A stretch of DNA of 64,000 bases from Fragilaria crotonensis (Eukaryota > Bacillariophyta > Fragilariophyceae > Fragilariales > Fragilariaceae): the NCBI GenBank assembly GCA_022925895.1, contig JAKSYS010000317.1, forward strand, positions 1 through 64,000. Reading direction: 5' to 3'. The position numbers and the translations under genes are program-made. Below the pieces are notes generated by a model that searched no databases, was not told where the DNA came from, and saw nothing but the letters and a program-made list of their open reading frames with translations. Numbering within the stretch: the first letter of the stretch is position 1; every line of letters begins with the position of its first letter. Below are positions 1-11,208 of the stretch, one piece after another.

Positions 1-13
1 GAGCGGCAGTCAA
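1..13. repeat. Target-site duplication of the LINE, left copy
   Basis: The window opens with GAGCGGCAGTCAA, and the same 13 bases recur at 8065-8077, exactly beyond the other end of the LINE. This is the direct repeat expected from target-primed insertion. It could be longer than 13 bp, because the window begins at its first base. Confidence 0.75.
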
Positions 14-142
14 AAAAAACTAGAATTCAATTTAACGTGCTATCGCTACGCCCAATACGAGAAGACGTTCGACCCGCACGGATAGGCACTGTACTGGAGT
101 ATACAGTAGCTATCGTCGCTTGTTTGTCCTGAGAAGCCACCT

Positions 143-2713
143 CTAGCGCGCGCCAAAGTAGTCTCGAATCGACCTCATACCAGTAGTCGCTCTCCGCTTA
201 ACTCGGCGATAGCTATCGCGAAAGATCGGGGCATTAATTGCCAACCAATTCTGAGTAACCCGCAAGGAATGCTGTTCATGTTCCGTCACATCAGCGTGTA
301 ATAACTTCTGAACGTGTGTTTCATAAAGTGTGCGGTGTCGGTATATCTCCGAGAGTTGTCGCCTCACCTCGCGAGTAGTTGTCTCCAGCCTGGTACGATC
401 GTCATGTCCGTGCACTTCTCGATTCCTTTGCTTCCACAACTTATACCATTGTTTCCACAAAAGTAAAATCACGTTCGCTTGCCATGTTGAACTTTGGCTC
501 CTGTCGTCGTCTTCGCCGTGTTGAGTCAAATGATATCGTCGCTGTTGAGATTCCCAAGCCGCACTAAACCGCCCGAGTAGTACTTGTGCCCATCCGATCT
601 TGTTTTGTTGAAGAATAATTTCCCGCAATGTAGGGTGATACTCATCTGGACAAAGGTTGATGTCGTTGTCGGAAGAATCAAACCATTGACGCAACCCATC
701 CAGCATTAATTCACACAGCATCGGTGATGTATTCGAGTGAATGAAGGAGTCTCGGAGTCGAGCCAGGAGCTGTGTCCGCCATTCGCCACGAGTGCTGTGC
801 TGACATCGGATGATGTGAAAATAATCCTCGTCGAGGGAACCGCACAACGCGCACTTACGATTCCCCCCGTCGAATTTGTTCGCCTGAGCTGCCGTGGGTA
901 ATAACCGATGCAAAAGTTTAACAATGTGAGTGTGAGGTATTGCCGTGCGATTGATGGCTGAAGCATGAGCTCCCCAATCGATACATTGAAGGGTAAACTG
1001 GGTCCATCCGTTCTTCGTCCTGATATACTCGAGAAGAGGTTCATGGGATGCCTCATGAAGTAACACAGTGGAATATCTGCCGGTGACGGTCCCATCAGCT
1101 AAAACCAAGTGCGCTTTGGCTAAGGGTGACAATAAGACGATCGGTCGCTGAGCTCCATATTCCAGATTGTATTGACCTGCCTGCTGGTCAGCATCAACGT
1201 TAAGTTGACCAAGGAGATCGAGGCTCTGGTATGATCTCTTCCGATCCTGATGCCCTTTCACGTATTGAAGACGAACCTGTGGAAGACTTTGTAACGCAGT
1301 TTGGATTTCGATGAGGATGTCCCAGTCCGGCCTTAAGCAATCCAGCACCACGCCTCCATTGTCTAAGTCAATTGGTGTTTCTTCCTCCTGCGGATCCGTG
1401 TCCCCGATTTGCAAGGTATCCAACACACTCTGACTATCCGTTGCCAACACTCCATCCCATGCTTCGTGCATACCCGTGAACTCTTTGATGCGTATCAGAA
1501 AACGAAGCAGAGATAATAAACCATATGCCTCAGCCCGAAAGGAGTGCAGGCGGCGCCCTCGAACCGGACCCATCCCAACTGCTAGACGCTCGCCATCTAA
1601 GGAACTCACAACCCAACCAAATGAACCATGATGCTGTCTGCTAACGGAACCATCGCTTACTGCCCGAAAACCTGGTGTTAGCGCCAAGCATACGGAATAA
1701 GGGTCAACGGTGAGCGTACTCTGACGAAGTAGTTCCGTTTCCCACGGATCAAGGGTATTAATGAAGAGATCGAAGGTGGCTGTCGCTGACGTAGGAATCG
1801 TTGGAATTCTGAATGATCTCGATGGTTGACCTCGCAAAAGCCATCTGCCTTCGCCACCAAATTCTACTTCAGCTGGTCTTGCTCGTTCGGGAAGTTGTGC
1901 GTATGTGCGGTGACGCTGTGTTGACGACGAACGATAATAATTCAATCCGTTATGACGAAATGTAGCATACGTATTCTCCGCCGTTCGTATATATAATGAT
2001 CGTCGATATACGTACGCAAAGTATTGGAATCGAAGTTCTGGTACTGGCTTCAACCACGCTCCGAGCGGATGAACTAATTGCCCCTGCGGATCACTCCATA
2101 TCGCGTTCGCTGCTCTCCACAATTTCCACTCGGTTTCCGAAGGTCTATCTTGGTTAATGGTATGCCATCGTGTTCGTCCACTATGAAGCGATGATCTCCC
2201 TTGTAAAAAACACGGATCCAGTTCCGTTCCATTGGGTTTTGTAATATCCGATAATGTGACCGCTTGCAAAAACAACCTGCAATAATTCAACTTCCGAATT
2301 TCAGCTGGAGTGAACCGCTTTGACTGTATGATCATATCCATCAGATAACAGTCGTGTTCTCTTTGTGTTGGTGGAACGCATGGATCATCTAACTGAATAG
2401 ACGCGGAGATTGAAGCCAAAAATTCCCGGAGACTTCGAATCCATTTCGATTCGAGATGTGGTAAGACTTCTTCTGTCCTCTCCAATATTGAATAAGGCAT
2501 CCCCACTGACAAATGTACCCAAGCCATCGTACACTTAAGAAGTTTTCCGACTGAGGATTGACTCCTCCAATGTCGTAAAAAATACGTAGTCTGACAAATG
2601 CCTTGTTGGGCGATAAGATGGCAAAAACCTGCTCCTCCCAGATCATGCGGTCCATATAATACTTCCTTCTTTGTCTTGCGATTAAAACCACATTTCGCTG
2701 CTATGATGGCCAT
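143..2713 (-). CDS. LINE ORF2, C-terminal part: RNase H domain and Cys/His motif
   Basis: This 856-residue open frame is the 3' part of the LINE ORF2. Its start (AIIAAKCGFNRKTKKEVLYG) belongs to the region just after the RT thumb. The same frame continues upstream into the RT, with one TAG at about 2774-2776 where the context SCYVPAVT-stop-PL suggests a lost Tyr. RNase H residues are visible: DGSV, then RAEAYG, TDSQSV and NVDADQQA, giving the D-E-D-D set. That domain removes RNA from the RNA:DNA hybrid during reverse transcription. Downstream lies CALCGSLDEDYFHIIRC, a CX2CX8HX3C zinc-knuckle-like motif. The C-terminus (WKQRNREVHG, then RSIRDYF near the end) resembles the remnant at 56330-56681. 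Confidence 0.85.
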   Translation of the reverse strand: MAIIAAKCGFNRKTKKEVLYGPHDLGGAGFCHLIAQQGICQTTYFLRHWRSQSSVGKLLKCTMAWVHLSVGMPYSILERTEEVLPHLESKWIRSLREFLASISASIQLDDPCVPPTQREHDCYLMDMIIQSKRFTPAEIRKLNYCRLFLQAVTLSDITKPNGTELDPCFLQGRSSLHSGRTRWHTINQDRPSETEWKLWRAANAIWSDPQGQLVHPLGAWLKPVPELRFQYFAYVYRRSLYIRTAENTYATFRHNGLNYYRSSSTQRHRTYAQLPERARPAEVEFGGEGRWLLRGQPSRSFRIPTIPTSATATFDLFINTLDPWETELLRQSTLTVDPYSVCLALTPGFRAVSDGSVSRQHHGSFGWVVSSLDGERLAVGMGPVRGRRLHSFRAEAYGLLSLLRFLIRIKEFTGMHEAWDGVLATDSQSVLDTLQIGDTDPQEEETPIDLDNGGVVLDCLRPDWDILIEIQTALQSLPQVRLQYVKGHQDRKRSYQSLDLLGQLNVDADQQAGQYNLEYGAQRPIVLLSPLAKAHLVLADGTVTGRYSTVLLHEASHEPLLEYIRTKNGWTQFTLQCIDWGAHASAINRTAIPHTHIVKLLHRLLPTAAQANKFDGGNRKCALCGSLDEDYFHIIRCQHSTRGEWRTQLLARLRDSFIHSNTSPMLCELMLDGLRQWFDSSDNDINLCPDEYHPTLREIILQQNKIGWAQVLLGRFSAAWESQQRRYHLTQHGEDDDRSQSSTWQANVILLLWKQWYKLWKQRNREVHGHDDRTRLETTTREVRRQLSEIYRHRTLYETHVQKLLHADVTEHEQHSLRVTQNWLAINAPIFRDSYRRVKRRATTGMRSIRDYFGAR

Positions 2714-2770
2714 AGCCTTCGTTTGTATAGAAGTTAACTGCGAGGACGAAAGAAATGAGCTGGTTAATGG

Positions 2771-4773
2771 CTACGTCACTGCAGGCACGTAGCATGATCG
2801 GTAGTATGTCCATGCTTCCTCCCTTGTGAAATGTGTTGACCAGAGAAACTCGGTTATCCGATCGCTTTTTTCTTTAAGTTGGCGGAACTGCGTCTTTTGA
2901 ATTCCTACCGGTTCTTTGTAGTGTCCAAGAGTTTTATGAGCAACCGAAGGTGGTAAGAATTCCAGTGCCTGGATATTATCAGTCAACGGGTCGGTTACCT
3001 GCAAGGGAGGGATTTCCGATTTAATATTAGACAAGACGGGAGCGCCTTGCATAGAAAATTTCCAATACATGACGTGATATGAACATTTGGAAAGCTCCAA
3101 CGCTCCTCCGGTGGCGTGAAGTAAACTGGACCACTGTGAAGCATTGTGTTGTGCTTTCCGGATCAACTCTTGCAAGTGTGCCGAATCTTCTGTCTCATAA
3201 AACGAATTCACTTGTCCGTTACTATCATCCACGAATCCGATCATCGTAATACGACTTTGATTCGACCAATCCGGGTTGCAATACTGCGCAGGATATGCCT
3301 TCAAATCGTAACAATCGTACAACAGACTCGACAAGAAACACCAAATCATCGGGGAATTCCCGCTTCCCTGACCCGTTCCGTATATGGGCATATCTGTCGA
3401 ATGTGAGTACGAGGATTCCGATAATCCGAGCTCAGTTCTGATCTGGTATTTGGCGTTAAAGAGTGTAGCTATTGCATTGGGTAGCTTTTTTGCAACACCG
3501 AATTTGCGACTTGCGAGCATTGCCAAATTTGGAATAATTCTGTCATAACAAGCACTGGCGTCATAATTAGTTTGAAGAAACATTCGTCGACTCAGTCGCG
3601 AGATCTCAAACTGCAGCTCCTCTATCATAACCGGATCGATTGCATTTCGACGAGGTCGAGATCCGAATTGTCCATCATTAAGCAGCTTCATTGCTTCTGA
3701 TTGGTACAATGCCGCTCGCCACTTGATACCCAACATGAGATTAAAATCGGCCTCATAGATGTGGATCACTCTTGTGCGGTGTATTTTCACGCATCCTCTA
3801 TCTTTGAACAAGATCGTATTCGCTATACATTGCCATCTGGTGAACGAGTATCCGCGTTCAAGTGCGTAATCAACAACGATAAATGCATCCACGCCAATGT
3901 TTGTTGCATGTTGTCATATTCGTCTTTAAGAGCCAGTAACTTCAGATGTTCTTGTGCACGTTCGTCTTCTGGTGGTATTGACGGATCTAACGGAGGCACA
4001 TGTGAATATTTGTGTTTCGCGAACAGTGCCTTGTAATGGCCAAGATGCATACCCGATGGTGACGTGGTAGTGGATTCTCGCCATGCACTAATCTTTCCCT
4101 TGAACTCCTCCATGGAAACTGTCGGAAACATTGCCATATTCACCGTCTCATGAGTTTGATGCAAATGTTGAAGTAGGAGTTGCACTGACTCGGAATATTG
4201 ATCAGTCCGATATTTACCCTCGAGTATCAAATCTGCCTTCTCGGTATCTCCGAAAAAATTCAGATCGGTTGCCAACGGAGCTACTGTAAACGGAGTGCCT
4301 TGTGCCTGACCAAAATGTTGCCGATTTCTTCGCTGAAGTTGTTCCACAATTTCCGACGGAACATCGATAGTCTGCCAGTCCGTACATGTTTTTGGATCGG
4401 TCGATGGTGAACAGGGAATCTCAATACGCGTGACTCCTTGTCTCTGCCCTTTCTCACGCGCAGCTTTAATCTTTTCCGAAACTCGCTTTACCTTCTCGTT
4501 CCTCATCAACCGCCTGAGTAGCTTAGCGTGCTGTTTGTCCGCTGTGATTACCGATTGCTCAAGCTCTTGGATTCGTTCTTCTCTTTCTTGATCCCTTCGG
4601 AGGTAACTTTCAGCAACTATCGTTTTAATCTCCACTTGAACCTCTCGTAGTTGCTGCTTGCATTGTTCTTTCGATTCTGGAAGCGTAATATCGACATTTT
4701 GTGTTGCCATGACGTGTTCGAAAATTTGCGAATGATCTAAACCTGTTCGTTGCATTGTAAGCCATTTAGTCAA
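2771..4773 (-). CDS. LINE ORF2, reverse transcriptase region (two overlapping frames)
   Basis: Two open frames, 4773-3823 and 3892-2771, together carry the reverse transcriptase. The first is a charged, probably coiled-coil linker followed by TSPSGMHLGHYKAL, a conserved block before the RT core. The second holds motif A (YDASACYDRI), motif B (GTGQGSGNSP) and the catalytic FVDD. The enzyme would copy the element RNA at a nicked target. The frames overlap by 70 bp, and the continuous protein sense appears to switch frame within the overlap, around the HLSL / YALERG region. The rest of the RT reads without internal stops. Confidence 0.85.
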
Positions 4774-4887
4774 AATTGCCTTCTTCAGTCTCGCCTTGCT
4801 TAACGCGACTGACCATGCTGGTTCTCGAAATCTTTGGTTTTCATCTCGGCATCCAGACTTGCCTTGACAACATCAGAATCTAAACGT

Positions 4888-6265
4888 TCAGCGAATACAT
4901 GTCTGTTTCAGGAGAGACAATTGTTCAACTCGGCAAATGGCATTCCTATGCATCAGGTGGTCATATTTTATTTTGATATACTGGGTCACCTGTTCGATGT
5001 TGTTTGACTTTAACACTCGAAGAGTATTCGGCGCAAGCTTCTGAGTCATGTTTCCAAAGAGAGAATCATTATCAAAATCGAAAAAATAAGCACGATGGTC
5101 GGTAGCGAATCTTTCATTGAAGGATTCGTATCCACACCGAAGCATAGCGTTTGCAACCCTGTGCGTTGCGAGGCCATAATCGAGGCATTTTTTCCCTCGT
5201 GAGTATGTCGCAGGAGGTCTGTGGTGATGTCTGGTCTGCATGACGTTCAGCAACTGAAACTCCGCAGCAATTTGACTCATGCCGTCAATTTCCGATGCGA
5301 ACGATTCGTTGAAGTCTCCGACGATTAACAACTCGTCTCCTTGGATGCGTCTTTCACGAATGAACTTCTTTAAATCACGTTTGAACGCCTTACGTGGGGT
5401 GGCGGGATCGTTCGATTGTGTCAATAAACTCTGTTGTTGTGACGTTGTCGTTGTTAAACCTGTATGGGGACTGTCAGTAACGACCTGGTAAGCAGATATG
5501 ACCGTCAAGTTTGTATTTCCGCTCCGCGGAAAGTTTGGCTTGTCCACCGACCCACTTGTCGTGACTTTGTGCAATCACGCGCCCGGTGATATCGCCAATT
5601 GATACCATCAGTGTACCACCTGGTTTATAATTAGTCTCAAACGGAATAGGCGTAGTGCCGAATACAAGACGTGTACGACTCCAATATTGTCGAGCAGTGT
5701 CATATAATATGCTACGAACGTGAGATCGTGTTGTGTCCAGATTATGTTCTTGACAACAAATAATGTCGGCTTGAACTTCTTTGCCCACTTTACATAAATC
5801 ATCAAATCTCCCACCTCTTCGATCAATTGAAAGACCGTTTACATTCAAAGAATAAATCCTTGTAACATGATCGCCTTTTTCCTCCAACTTATCTCCCCAT
5901 GAATTATTTTCGCGACGATATTCTGACGACAAGACCGATGTCCGTGTTGCTGGTATAGTCCCACGTTGCGACAAGAGTTTGTTCCATTCCGTTCTTGCAA
6001 TACTCAGCCTCTGGGCTGGCGTGAGGATTGTTGCAGACAACAGCAATGGTTGGAATGTAGGATTGTCGGGAGATACTTCCGGGATAACTCCTGTAGGGTC
6101 CGTTGACTCCGGTGCGGTAGTGGAATATCTTCTGCTCGCATGTGCTGCTAAATCAGTCAAACGTTGTAATATTGAGTTGTGTCTCTGTTCCGTATCCATA
6201 CCATTATCTCCAGGAAAGTTAACCCTCCCTGTATTAAATTCCGTTTGAGTACTACAAATCATCAT
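4888..6265 (-). CDS. LINE ORF2, AP-type endonuclease region (two frames)
   Basis: The frames 6469-5474 and 5574-4888 carry an exonuclease/endonuclease/phosphatase-fold domain, which in LINEs nicks the target DNA. Visible motifs in order are SLNVNGLS, CCQEHNLD (metal-binding Glu), GDFNE, CLDYGLAT and TDHRAYFFDFD (catalytic His). The likely start is ATG at 6265 or 6262, inside the end of ORF1. The Asn/Ser/Thr-rich leader between the start and the nuclease is poorly conserved in appearance. One frame change sits at about 5510-5530, between GGQAKLSAERKY and NLTVISAYQVV. After the domain about 110 bp separate it from the next open frame. Confidence 0.8.
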
Positions 6266-8039
6266 CAGTTCTGGGTAAATAATCGTCCCACACTGTGAGG
6301 CGATCTCCGTTCGTTGGCGCTGGCTCACTGGTATCTTCTGCGATACCTGAGGAAGCTGAATATTTTTGCGATTGTTTGTGTTTGCGTGGAGAATCCTTCC
6401 TGTCGAGGCGTTTTTCTCGATGGTCGACTGATCCGTCTTGGTCCGCCGATTGCTGGTGTGCCGTTGCATTGGTTAAAACTTGAACTTGATGGCATAAACG
6501 TTCTATCATGGCTTCGAGTGTAGCGATTTTGTTTCTCAACTCCTCGTGGAGTATATCCCGTGGAGTATCAGACTCCGTCATACCTGACATCTGATCAGAA
6601 ACTGTTGCGGCCGCATATGACTCATACGTTCGTTCGGAGGATGACTTGCTGAATTGGGTCTGGTTCTTCGACGATGGACCTTCGGCGCTTGGACGATTAT
6701 CCCAAGCTTTATCATGACGTAACTCGAAATCTCCGTTCGTAGTGCTTGTTGTTGTCATGCTCGAAACGCTGTATTCCATAAAGCTCTTCGTGGACGTTGT
6801 TAGCCAAGATTGTTCGCCACTTGAATAGCCATCAGTCCTGGGATTAGGCACTTCAGGCGGACCTTCGAATTTCCCATCGTGCGGTTTTGCATCTTCTGGA
6901 ACGACGTCACGATACCATTCGTCGAATTGTTGTTGCAAGGCCTTTCGTACTTTACCTTCCTCATTTTTTTGAACAAGAACATAAAACTTGCCATTGTGGG
7001 ACACTTTCTTTGTTGGAATAACGTCGAGAACTCCTGAGATAGCCTGAATCCGGTCCGATAAGTAGTACATAGCGTCAGTTCCGATATGATTAATCATAAC
7101 CACGTGCTGGGTTGCCAAAACATGATTTTGATACCTGATTGCACCTTGAAAAGCGTCCGGGTTTCTACGGCGCATTTGAAAGGGCACATAATCTTTAGTG
7201 TCTTTGGTAGACTCTTTCATGAGCAGATGAGTTGGGCAGCAGAATGAGTTGGAACCTCGACCGAAAACGCCTGAGTTGAGGAGATTCGTTCTTTGTGACT
7301 GATTTTGTGAGTTTTCAAAACGGTTTGGAACTTTGGAACTTTTGCTCGTGGCATTCCATCGGTGAGGCGAGTGCGGAGATCCATAGTGACTTTTTCGGAA
7401 GTATAATACTTCGGATTGAAACCAGTGACAAAGCCGATTTGTTGGACGTCCCATTCTTGTTCGTCCCACAAGTGCTCCCTCAAGAAACAATTCTGATCTT
7501 TCAAGAGTTGGAAAGCCTGGGATGTCGCTTAATCTGACCAAAGGGGATGCGGACAAGAATCCGATGAACAATAGTGAACGCTACCTCGACATCCCAGAAG
7601 AATCGACACCTACTGACTTCTGATGAATGTTGAACTGCTGATCGTGCTTAAAACTTGTTTTGGTTGTAGTTTGGGTGTTGGTGTGGATGCTGTTGACAGG
7701 TTTATTGTAGTTGTTGATGACCTTAACGTCATTTCCGAAGGTGGACGCAATGATACGTAACCATTGGATATGGACAGTAGCGGGATCAACACTATCAATA
7801 CGCGTGCGGTCGGTTGGTGCAAAGTTGAACCTGATGGTTTTCGAAACGAATTCATAATCGTTATCTGGATTACGATAACCAACAGGTGGAGTAGCTGTAG
7901 ACAAGTCGTCTTCCACATCGGGATTGCGGGTTGGATCACAACCAACGCTGGAGATTGGAAAAGACTGCGTCGTCATTGTCAATGTTTCGTCGTACGAAAC
8001 GTACCAGAGATTCACGTAGGATTTTTGAATGTCTTCCAA
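6252..8039 (-). CDS. LINE ORF1 protein (broken into about three frames)
   Basis: The first protein of the LINE is spread over frames 8039-7581, 7504-7217 and the 3' part of 7571-6252. LINE ORF1 proteins usually bind element RNA. I see no classical RRM or CCHC knuckle. The middle part (DVQQIGFVTGFNPKYY, then VPFQMRRRNPDAFQ) looks like a conserved block of diatom LINE ORF1 proteins. The last third has an amphipathic, probably coiled-coil stretch (ELRNKIATLEAMIERLCHQV) and a basic, low-complexity tail. The stop TAG at 6252-6254 overlaps the ORF2 start. The start at 8039 is the first ATG of the frame, only about 25 bp from the element's 5' end. Confidence 0.7.
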
Positions 8040-8064
8040 AATTCACTAGGGTGAAAATTCTGAG

Positions 8065-8077
8065 GAGCGGCAGTCAA
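8065..8077. repeat. Target-site duplication of the LINE, right copy
   Basis: GAGCGGCAGTCAA, identical to window positions 1-13, immediately beyond the 5' end of the minus-strand LINE. Confidence 0.75.
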
Positions 8078-9352
8078 GGCAAAGCTTCAGGAAGTCAGCA
8101 TAGTTGGCAAGAACAGTAGCTATATCTCAGAGGTTGGCATGATGTACAAGGCAGGTTGCATTCAAAGAGGCAACTGTTGCTTGCTTGTTGCTGCTGGGCA
8201 GGCACAGTTCTGTTGTACTTCAAGGCATTTGCAATCAATTGAATTCACAGTATGGACTTGTCAGAAGTGTTCCTGGTCATGAGCAATTACTTGGAGTACA
8301 ATGTATCGTCCTCAAGTTGCAAAGGATGGCTTAGAAGGTCGAAGTCCAACAAGAAAGAAGAGAGGGCCAGCGCCAAAAAATTTGATGCTTTCTTGGATGG
8401 TCTTGCCACACCAGCACTTGCTCATAGTAGACATGTGCCGATAGTCCTGGCGCGGTTAGGCGCGTTCGCTTTTCATCTCCGCTTGCGGAAATTCGGCAAT
8501 CGTACGGGTGATTTGAAAATTCTGACGTCACCTGTGGTGTGCTGCGTTCCTGCCGTCCCCGTGGAACTGATGAGCTCGTACGTTTCTTCCCACTTCCGAC
8601 GCATGTCACATGTCACCGTCTGATGAGTGTCATGAGTGGTATCCTGTAGTAACAGTGTCATACACCAGTCCTGTTGTGAGTGTTCTTGCGTACGAGTCGT
8701 CCATTCAACTTCTGGCTTGCGTGAACTCGTGGACTCGCTGTTCTTGGCCATGTGCTATGTACTCCGAGTACTAGTACCTGTACAACTACTCACTACTCGC
8801 CCTACTCTCTTCATTCGCATACGGACGGCGGACAGAAGGACGAAGAGGGAGACCATTCAAAAAGCAGTTGATTAACCGCCGATCAGCACGTGAGTACAGT
8901 GTCCCCATCTCTTTGGCTAGGCTAGTAGTAGTAGCTAGTAATTTTTGTCTCGGACTCTGCTCTCGGTTTGTGCGTTTCTCGCAGGTTGCCCTTTCGTTGG
9001 ACTTCTTGCAGTTTCACTCTCTTTCATTTTAAATTCCGACAGCTTCGATCTCCTTGCTTGTTTAATTGTTATTACAAGAATTCTCTCGATAAGGACAAGA
9101 CTTGATCAGTCGGAGTGTTTCAAAGTTCCAAGCTGCAATTACGGTAGTTACAATTTCTTCGTTGTGACACCCTTCGAAAGCACTACTTGAGTACAGAGTA
9201 CTCGACGACGAGCAAGTTACAAGTTTGGAGAACAGTTTGTAATACAAGGCTACACATACACAGCCCAGCATTCGCTGCAACGACAACTGCAGTAAGAATC
9301 AAATCGATACCAACAAGAACTCAAGTACAACTCGAATACAAGAATCACTGCC
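8078..9352. other. Intergenic region upstream of the riboflavin gene
   Basis: About 1.3 kb with no convincing gene. The short open frames overlap each other on both strands and have no recognisable protein character. From about 8750 the sequence is rich in GTAC/AGTAC motifs (for example GAGTACTAGTACCTG near 8764 and TTGAGTACAGAGTACTC near 9187), as in most intergenic regions of this window. It must hold the promoter and 5' UTR of the gene starting at 9353, but I see no defined element. Confidence 0.5.
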
Positions 9353-11208
9353 ATGCCACTGCAACGCATGAACAGAATCCGATTCGATTGGCGAGGCATA
9401 GTCTGCGCAGTCTTTGTCGTTGCATCACACAACAGTGAAGCATTCGCCACGTCTTTTCGCCATCCCTCAGCATCGTTTGGACTTGGAGGAGTTGACGACC
9501 ATGGACTTGGCGTTGCATATGCTCGTGTTCGGGGAGGAGCAACGAGGAACAATGTACTTGCCAATCCAAGCTCCAACAGCAGCAGAAACGGACTAAAGGT
9601 TGAAATCGTTCAGGACAATGATAATAACATCAACAGCAACGGAGTAAGGGCCAAGATAAATGGTGAAACCTTATCGGCGTCTATCTCTTCAGGCTCGGAT
9701 GATCCAGTCGACGTCAAATTCATTGCCGAGACAGCGTTGCCATCGGATTTTGGGATTGACCTACGCCTGAGAGCCTACAGGACCAAGCTCCGTCCTACGA
9801 ATAGATTTTCAGGAAACGAACCTTGTGTCATCTACGCTGCCGACAAACCACCATTTGGAACCGATGGACACTTTAAGGAAGGCGTCCCGCTCCGTGTCCA
9901 TGACCAGTGCCTCACAAGTGAGGTATTCGGATCTCGTCGCTGCGATTGCAAGGAACAATTGCTACTCTCTCTGGAATACATTGCTCAGCACGGAGGAGCT
10001 GTGGTGTACTTGCAACAAGAAGGTCGCGGCATCGGCCTTGCGAACAAGATTGCTGCCTACGCTCTCCAAGATGAGGGCATGGACACTGTAGATGCAAACC
10101 TGCACCTGGGATTCCCAGAAGACATTCGTCAATACGGTGTGATTCCATCCATTCTCAGAGATATGAAGATCAAGTCAATCCAGCTCATTACCAACAACCC
10201 ACGCAAGGTGGAGAGTTTGGAGGCATTGGGAGTTGTGGTAGAAAAGACCATTCCGATGGTTGTCAACAATGCAAATGTACACAATCTCCATTACCTTGAG
10301 ACGAAACAGCGAAGAATGAATCACAAAAACTTTGGAGAAATGCTAAATCGCGAACTGCTTCCACAAGCAAATGGAGTCATGGCGCCATTGAAAACGAGCC
10401 TCACAGAAGCTATTATTGACTTGAGTAGCACAGTTGTCGCGCAGTCTGGCGTCGTTGCCCTTGACGGTGTCACGGCACGGGAGGATGGATATTGCTTCGG
10501 TCGCCAGTCGGTCGAAGATGCCATTGATGCCATTGCTCGCGGGGACATGGTATGTGTCGTCGACGACATGAACCGAGAAAATGAAGGCGATCTCATCATG
10601 GCTGCCGATTTATGCACTCCCGAAATGATGGCCAAAATTATTCGATACACCAGTGGAGTTATTTGCATCGCCATGGAAGGTGACCGAATGGATGAGCTTG
10701 GGCTGCCACCCATGCTGGTGAACAATGAGGACCCCAAGGGGACTGCGTTTTCGGTCACTGTCGATGCCACAAAGGAGAATGGTGAGTTCTTTCCGATTCA
10801 TACATGAGGTGAGAGGTGAAAACAAAGTGGTCAACGTCTGGCTCACTTTATTTTGATTGTTTTGCAGGAATCACGACTGGAATCAGCGCAAGAGACCGTT
10901 CCACAACCGTGCAACTCATGGCAGATTCCAAATCGGTGGCAACAGATTTTAGTCGGCCGGGACACATTTTCCCCCTTCGCGCCAGGGCTGGTGGTGTTTT
11001 GGAGCGTGATGGTCACACCGAAGCAACTGTCGACCTTGCACGACTCGCAGGTAGAAGTCCATGCGGGGTTTTGTGCGAGATTGTCTCGGAAGAAGAGCCA
11101 ACTGAGATGGCTCGCCTTCCGGAGCTTGTCAAGTTTTGTGAGACGCACAATTTGGTTTTGACGTCAATTGTGGATTTACAGCAGTACCGACGGGACACTG
11201 AGCAATAA
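9353..11208 (+). CDS. Bifunctional riboflavin enzyme: GTP cyclohydrolase II followed by DHBP synthase, plastid-targeted
   Basis: 589 residues from exons 9353-10781 and 10868-11208 (86-bp GT-AG intron inside a Gly codon). GTP cyclohydrolase II opens GTP to the pyrimidine precursor of riboflavin; DHBP synthase makes the four-carbon unit from ribulose 5-phosphate. The N-terminus has a signal-like stretch ([11 protein letters not shown], residues 15-25) followed by SEA|FATSF, which resembles the plastid targeting motif of diatoms. The cyclohydrolase domain (about 130-320) has the zinc site CX10CXC at Cys186, Cys197 and Cys199, then QEGRGIGL and TNNPRK. The DHBP synthase domain (about 375-585) has [24 protein letters not shown] and [14 protein letters not shown]. 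Known plant and bacterial RibBA fusions carry the synthase first; here the order is reversed. ATG 9353 is chosen; Met6 is an alternative. Confidence 0.93.

Larger units (their letters stand above)
14..8064 (-). mobile_element. Near-full-length LINE (non-LTR retrotransposon) with ORF1, endonuclease, reverse transcriptase and RNase H
   Basis: Read on the minus strand, an 8.05-kb element runs ORF1 (8039 to 6252), AP-type endonuclease (from about 6265), reverse transcriptase (4773 to 2771), then RNase H and a Cys/His motif (to 143), followed by a 3' UTR of about 130 bp. There is no integrase, protease or long terminal repeat, so it is a LINE. Both ends abut a 13-bp target-site duplication. The element's sense strand ends in a run of T rather than poly(A), which is unusual. 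Reading frames are broken by several frame changes and one in-frame stop near 2776. Intact flanking repeats and recognisable domains throughout suggest a fairly young copy. RT motifs YDASACYDRI and GTGQGSG resemble LINEs I know from diatom genomes; the exact clade was not determined. Confidence 0.88.

Noticed and set aside
10321-10770. 149-residue minus-strand ORF inside the riboflavin gene
   Set aside because: Shadow of the DHBP synthase coding sequence; no protein-like features of its own.
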